Shown: positions 17,022 through 20,777 of the stretch, piece by piece | How the letters are laid out: every line of letters begins with the position of its first letter | How positions within the stretch are numbered: the first letter of the stretch is position 1 | DNA from: UBA7328 sp002471345 | GTDB lineage: Bacteria; Bacteroidota; Bacteroidia; Chitinophagales; Saprospiraceae | DNA: 20,777 nucleotides | NCBI GenBank assembly: GCA_964011275.1 | Contig: CAXGOB010000079.1 | Span: 1-20,777 of the forward strand | Direction of reading: 5' to 3' | Notes under the pieces: model-generated | Told to the model about the DNA's origin: nothing | Seen by the model: the letters and a program-made list of their open reading frames with translations, nothing else | Databases searched by the model: none | Translations under genes and position numbers: made by a program

Positions 17022-17044
17022 GGGGAGTTACTAAGTAACTCCCC
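17022..17044 (-). terminator. Bidirectional rho-independent terminator
   Basis: A perfect 9-bp stem (GGGGAGTTA, 17022-17030, with TAACTCCCC, 17036-17044) and a five-base loop CTAAG sit between convergent genes. On the minus strand the stem is followed by TTCTTTTTTGTC, a usable U-tract for the large gene at 17100. On the plus strand it is followed by CCTAAAAATG, so it is weaker for the bacilliredoxin. Confidence 0.85.
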
Positions 17045-17099
17045 CCTAAAAATGAGAATGAAAACCAAATTCTTCTCATGCCATCAGGCAGTATTTCTT

Positions 17100-20000
17100 T
17101 TACAGTTTAATGATCTTCTTTATAAATCTTTCGTCAGCAATAGTCACTGTTAGTATGTACTGACCTTGATTTAACCTTTCGGCATTTACAGACATACTAT
17201 TTTTCCCTTTCTGGATTCTTGTTGAATTTTGTATCACATTTTCTACCAATCTGCCATTTATATCATAAAGTGCGAATGCGGCTATAGCACCATCTTCTGT
17301 GAACAATTCAAGTGAAATATCTGTCACCACAGGATTTTGTAAGATGTTGACATAAGCTTTTCCTATTCTGCTAACATCAATTGCAATCACGTCAGAATAA
17401 TCAAAGTCTCCATTATAATCTACTTGCTTTAACCTGTAATAATAGGTGCCACTGAGTGAGATATTCTCATCTGAGAAATCATATTCTTTTACTGTACTTG
17501 AGGTGCCATTTCCTTGTACTTCACCAATTTTTTGAAAAGAACCTGAAGGGTCCAAACTTCTTTCAACTTCAAAGAAGTCATTGTTGATTTCTGTTGCAGT
17601 AATCCAGTTTAGAGCATTCACATCTGCCTTCTGGTTCCAATATCCTGTGAAGCTCACAAGTTCTACAGGCAAAGTACCTGGTTGTAATCCCGCGCTAATA
17701 TTAGTAGCCTCACCACCTACCGATATTGCTATTTCATTCGTGGTGCCATCTTGTTTGTTTTGTACATCACTATCTATAGCTTCATCTCCACCAATATTGG
17801 CATTCACAAACGATACGTCACTATTAGGTCTTACAAACATGACAATATATGTTCCTACTTTGAGTGGACCAAAGGAATATTCTCCATTTTCGTCAGTACT
17901 AGTTTCAGCCACTACTTCTCCTTCATCATTTAATAATTTCACTGTGACATTAGCTTGTGGAGAATCAACACCATCTTCATACACACCAGAGGTGCCTTTT
18001 AATTCATCTAACCATACCAAACCACTAATAGTACCACCAGAATATACCCCTGCGTCAAGATTACATATGACTTCACCTTGTGCTAAACTAAAAGTTGAAG
18101 AGGTATTTGGTCCATTTGCCCCAGTAAGGTCACTGTCTATTTCTTCATCACTAATGGCATCTGCATTACTACTGACTAGCCCTCCTGCTAATATCACTTC
18201 TATATAATAATCTCCAGGATCCACATCCATGAACTTATAGTAACCTGGCTCTTCAGTATTTGGGTCATTTGTCGTTATTGTATTAGACACAAGAATTCCA
18301 GTGCCGCTGAAAAGCCTTACTGTAATGCCATTAATACCACTTTCATTTTCATCTCTCATTCCATCTCCATCGGTATCATTCCACACAAAATCTCCAATTG
18401 CAGTTCCACTAGTATAGCCTGCATATATATTATCAATGTTCTCCCCTGATGCTAAAGTTATCGTTCCTGTATTTCCTGTTATTGGATCAATGTCACTATC
18501 AAGGTTGTCATTGTTTCCAGCATTAGCTATTGTACCTGCAAATCCTTGACCTGTTATGAATTGTACCAAATATGATCCAGGAACAAGTCCACTGAATTGA
18601 TAGCTACCAGCTACCTCGTTTACAGTTGTCGTGGTTGTCGTAGCTATTTCATCTGATGAATCTGGCTCACCATTTTGATCTGTATCCGCATAAAGATTGA
18701 CAATAATTGAGTTTAAGCCAGCTTCTCCATTTTGACGGAGACCATCTGAATTTTGGTCATTAAAGGCAATACCTGAAATTGATCCAAATCTATAAAGACC
18801 CAAATCTACATCATCTCTAGTCTCATTTGCGTTGGCTGTTACTGAAACAGAAGAGGTCTCACTATTATAATCGCTATCCTGAGTATCATCATTTCCAGCG
18901 CCCAATGTAGTAATTGAAAACCCATTAAGGCCTGTTGCAACTAAAACATAAGATCCAGGTTCAACCCCAAATCCATATTGACCTGCTTCTCCATTGCCAT
19001 TAGATGCAGATACTGTTGTTGCTAATGGGGTATTGGGGTTATCTGCATTGCCGTCATTGTCGCTATCTGCAAATAATGCAATAGTAATTCCATTCAACCC
19101 ACCTTCTCCGACATCTTGAATTCCATTTCCATTCAAATCAGCAAAGACAAAGTCTCCTATCAATACTTCTACTGAGTTACAAGACGTCACATCAGCACAA
19201 TCTTGATCTGCACAATCCACAAGGCCATCGTTATCATTATCTATCCCATCTGTACATGTGGCCAAATTGTTTTCAGATGTTCCACAAGATTCTGTAAAGC
19301 AAGATTCATTGCCGTCCTCTGAATTGAGGTCATCATACAGCATGCCAGTAACCTCTCTGCTTTCTGATACGCTTATGAATTCGTCAATTGTAACAATGGC
19401 TTGAGAATACTCATCAGTCGTGCCACTTCGGCCCCATACAACATTGAAGCATTCTTCAGGATTACCTATAGCGTCTGGTGAAATATTGAAACATAGTGTA
19501 GAGGTCTTTACCCAAGTATTTGTTGGTACTTCAAATGTACTTGCTTCGAACCCACTCAGATTTATTCTATAATTCAAGAATCCTAGATCAGTGTCAAAGT
19601 CTAATCCATTTTTATCACTTTCATCTTGATTCTCTGTGTTTTCAACCAAAGTAAAAGGAGTGAAAGTATTTTGTTCCATTACAGATACTCCTTGAACAAA
19701 TGTGGCTATATCGGAATTATAAAATAATGCATATTCCTGATTGCCAAGAGTAAAGGCCGTTCTTCCTTCACTTTTCAATTCTACACTATAACATGCTTGA
19801 TTGGTTTCGCAATCTAAAGACTCAAGAGACATCCTTACTCCATAAAATTGTTGCTCTGTTTGTGTACATGGGCCTGCTGCTTCACAACTAGGATCTGCAC
19901 AATCCACTAAACCATCATTATCATTATCTATTCCTTCACTTAAATTATCCACAATAGTATCGCTTACATAATTTAGTCCCCCATCAATGCTAATTTCTAC

Positions 20001-20437
20001 ATTGTTACTGCCAAAAGAAAAAAGAAACTGACCATTATCAAGAATTGGACAATTATCTGGTGCTGTAGATGTGAATTGACCTGATTGTGTCAGACATGAA
20101 TCATCATCACAATCTATCATACCATCATTATCATTGTCAATACCATCATTACAGGTTATACTATTATCTTCTGAACATAAATTGTTGCACCCCGGATCTA
20201 AGCAGTCCACTAATCCATCTTCATCATTGTCTAATCCATCTGTACAGAGATCTTCCGTATCTTCTTCTAGTACGAAACATGCATCGAAGCTTCTGTCTGG
20301 CACTAAATCTACATTTTCAGCAGGTTCTACCTCATTTCCTGGTCCATCAAAATTTAACTCCTGAACAATATCTGAAGGAAATATATTAGTGGTTCTAAGA
20401 TCATCATTTAGAAAGTTCATCTGAAAACATGTGTTTG
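17100..20437 (-). CDS. T9SS-exported repeat protein with DNDxDGLxDC and SdrD-B-like domains, N terminus lost to the IS
   Basis: A large surface protein of about 1112 residues remaining; the open frame runs on into the IS at 20438 but only on its antisense strand. The first native ATG (20420) is not followed by a signal peptide, so the true start and leader are gone. Parts in order: four Asp/Asn-rich DNDxDGLxDC motifs (20246-20187, 20153-20094, 19937-19884, 19256-19197), resembling calcium-binding loops bracketed by cysteines; four SdrD-B-like beta domains (about 19160-18792, 18782-18405, 18404-18039, 18035-17682), e.g. GDFVFADLNGNGIQDVGEGG; an FN3-like region LPVELVSFTGYW...RLKQVDYNGDFDYSDV (about 17680-17385); and a T9SS sorting domain (about 17348-17100; VNILQNPVVTD, NQGQYILTVTI). 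A role in adhesion, matrix or gliding surface structure is inferred. Without its N terminus it is probably not exported. Confidence 0.8.
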
Positions 20438-20490
20438 TGTAGCCTTGCGTAAAAGTAAGACAGTTTAAAAATGAATTAAATTCATTTGTT

Positions 20491-20757
20491 ATGAAGAAAT
20501 CAAAATTTAGTGAGAGCCAAATAATCAAGGCATTGAAAGAAAATGAAGCAGGTCGATCAGAAGAAGAGACTAGCATAGAAATGTGGATCAATAAGGATGC
20601 ATTTTACAATTGGCGCAAAAAGTATGAAGGAATGGATGTAAGTCAATTGAAGCGCCTTAAAGAGTTGTAGGAATAGAATTTGAAGCTCAAACTGATGTAT
20701 GCTAATATGTCTCTAGATTTACTAATGGCAAAAGATGTATTGTCAAAAAAGTGGTAA
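20491..20757 (+). pseudogene. IS3-family transposase orfA with two in-frame nonsense codons
   Basis: The frame begins MKKSKFSESQIIKALKENEA, a classic IS3-type OrfA helix-turn-helix start, and continues to NWRKKYEGMDVSQLKRLKEL. Against a typical OrfA (…KRLKELEEENRRLKQMYA…) the next codons are TAG (20668-20670), GAA, TAG (20674-20676), then AATTTGAAGCTC…, so both TAGs look like GAG-to-TAG changes within the coiled-coil region. The frame then stays aligned to LMYANMSLDLLMAKDVL and ends at TAA 20755-20757, giving the expected 88-codon length. The gene is therefore inactive as it stands, while the rest of its frame is preserved, which suggests recent decay. Confidence 0.8.
20745..20751 (+). other. 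Programmed -1 frameshift site (A AAA AAG) of the IS transposase
   Basis: The heptamer AAAAAAG is in phase with orfA (TCA AAA AAG), two codons before its stop. The -1 frame after it reads VVKPSVKKE, similar to the start of IS3-family OrfB. This is the normal arrangement for producing the OrfAB fusion transposase in this family. With the upstream nonsense codons, a fusion could not be made here. Confidence 0.7.
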
Positions 20758-20777
20758 AGCCTTCGGTCAAAAAAGAA

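Larger units (their letters stand above)
20438..20777 (+). mobile_element. IS3-family insertion sequence, left end and transposase region (continues past window)
   Basis: The end starts at TGTAGCCTTGCG (20438), the same end found inverted at 1-53. An orfA homologue follows at 20491 and the start of orfB lies beyond the slippery site, so the element runs out of the window to the right. The 5' side interrupts the large T9SS protein gene. The right end and target duplication are outside the window. Family assignment rests on the orfA sequence. Confidence 0.85.

Noticed and set aside
17581..18207. 208-codon plus-strand frame inside the SdrD-B region
   Set aside because: It is the antisense of a low-complexity repeat-coding region, with no recognisable motif.
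19197..20246. The repeated Asp/Asn-rich DNA blocks as a CRISPR-like or DNA-level repeat array
   Set aside because: The similarity is in the encoded protein motif; spacing is irregular and the bases differ between copies.
20438..20591. Extension of the large T9SS protein frame to TTG 20591
   Set aside because: The added residues are antisense to the IS orfA and its terminal bases, so they are a chance open frame and not the native N terminus.
1..20777. A composite transposon or defence island between the two IS ends
   Set aside because: The enclosed genes are core functions (mnmG, rlmB, amt/PII, bacilliredoxin) with no resistance, restriction, toxin or recombinase genes, so two independent insertions or a contig cut at repeats is simpler.

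Overview
The window looks like chromosomal DNA of a marine-type Bacteroidota, probably a Cytophagales-like gliding or surface-degrading lineage. Three things point there: two very long exported proteins end in type IX secretion (T9SS) C-terminal sorting domains; several families present are typical of that phylum; and two start regions carry the Bacteroidota -7 promoter word TAnnTTTG. Base composition is AT-rich and even. I see no rRNA, tRNA, CRISPR array, prophage or replication origin.

Layout. (1) Both edges are insertion-sequence (IS) DNA. The same IS3-type left end occurs at 1-53 (minus strand, reading out to the left) and from 20438 onward (plus strand, reading out to the right). Each copy cuts into a gene for an exported protein. 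(2) 39-341 is the 5' fragment of a small exported protein gene, followed by a large secreted M36 (fungalysin-type) metalloprotease at 425-4006, minus strand. (3) 4222-8418 is a plus-strand run: a 23S rRNA 2'-O-methyltransferase (rlmB-like, apparently without an ATG/GTG/TTG start), a TraB/GumN-family lipoprotein, a gamma-class carbonic anhydrase homologue and a SulP anion transporter with a STAS domain. It ends at a strong bidirectional terminator. (4) 8503-11334 is a minus-strand nitrogen module: PII protein, Amt ammonium channel and an outer-membrane beta-barrel porin. A structured leader lies before the porin. (5) 11493-13034 is an alpha-helical protein of unknown function. It converges on, and overlaps by 7 bp, a secreted two-part protein (13028-14515) that is translationally coupled (TAATG) to the tRNA-modification gene mnmG (14515-16380). 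(6) 16582-16995 is a bacilliredoxin, divergent from mnmG. (7) 17100-20437 is a very large T9SS-exported protein with four Asp/Asn-rich DNDxDGLxDC motifs and four SdrD-B-like repeats, its N terminus removed by the IS at 20438.

How the genes fit together. The nitrogen module is coherent: the porin admits ammonium or small solutes across the outer membrane, Amt carries it over the inner membrane, and PII gates Amt according to nitrogen status. The carbonic anhydrase/SulP pair suggests bicarbonate or anion uptake, which is inference from adjacency. The M36 protease, the fragment at 39-341 and the giant repeat protein are cell-surface or secreted products. rlmB, mnmG and the bacilliredoxin are housekeeping genes.

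I did not find a convincing new defence or mobile system. The points most worth a second look are the inverted IS ends bounding the window, the double-nonsense transposase orfA that keeps an intact -1 slippery site, the non-canonical rlmB start, the alternative-hairpin leader before the porin, and the conserved but unassigned helical protein.
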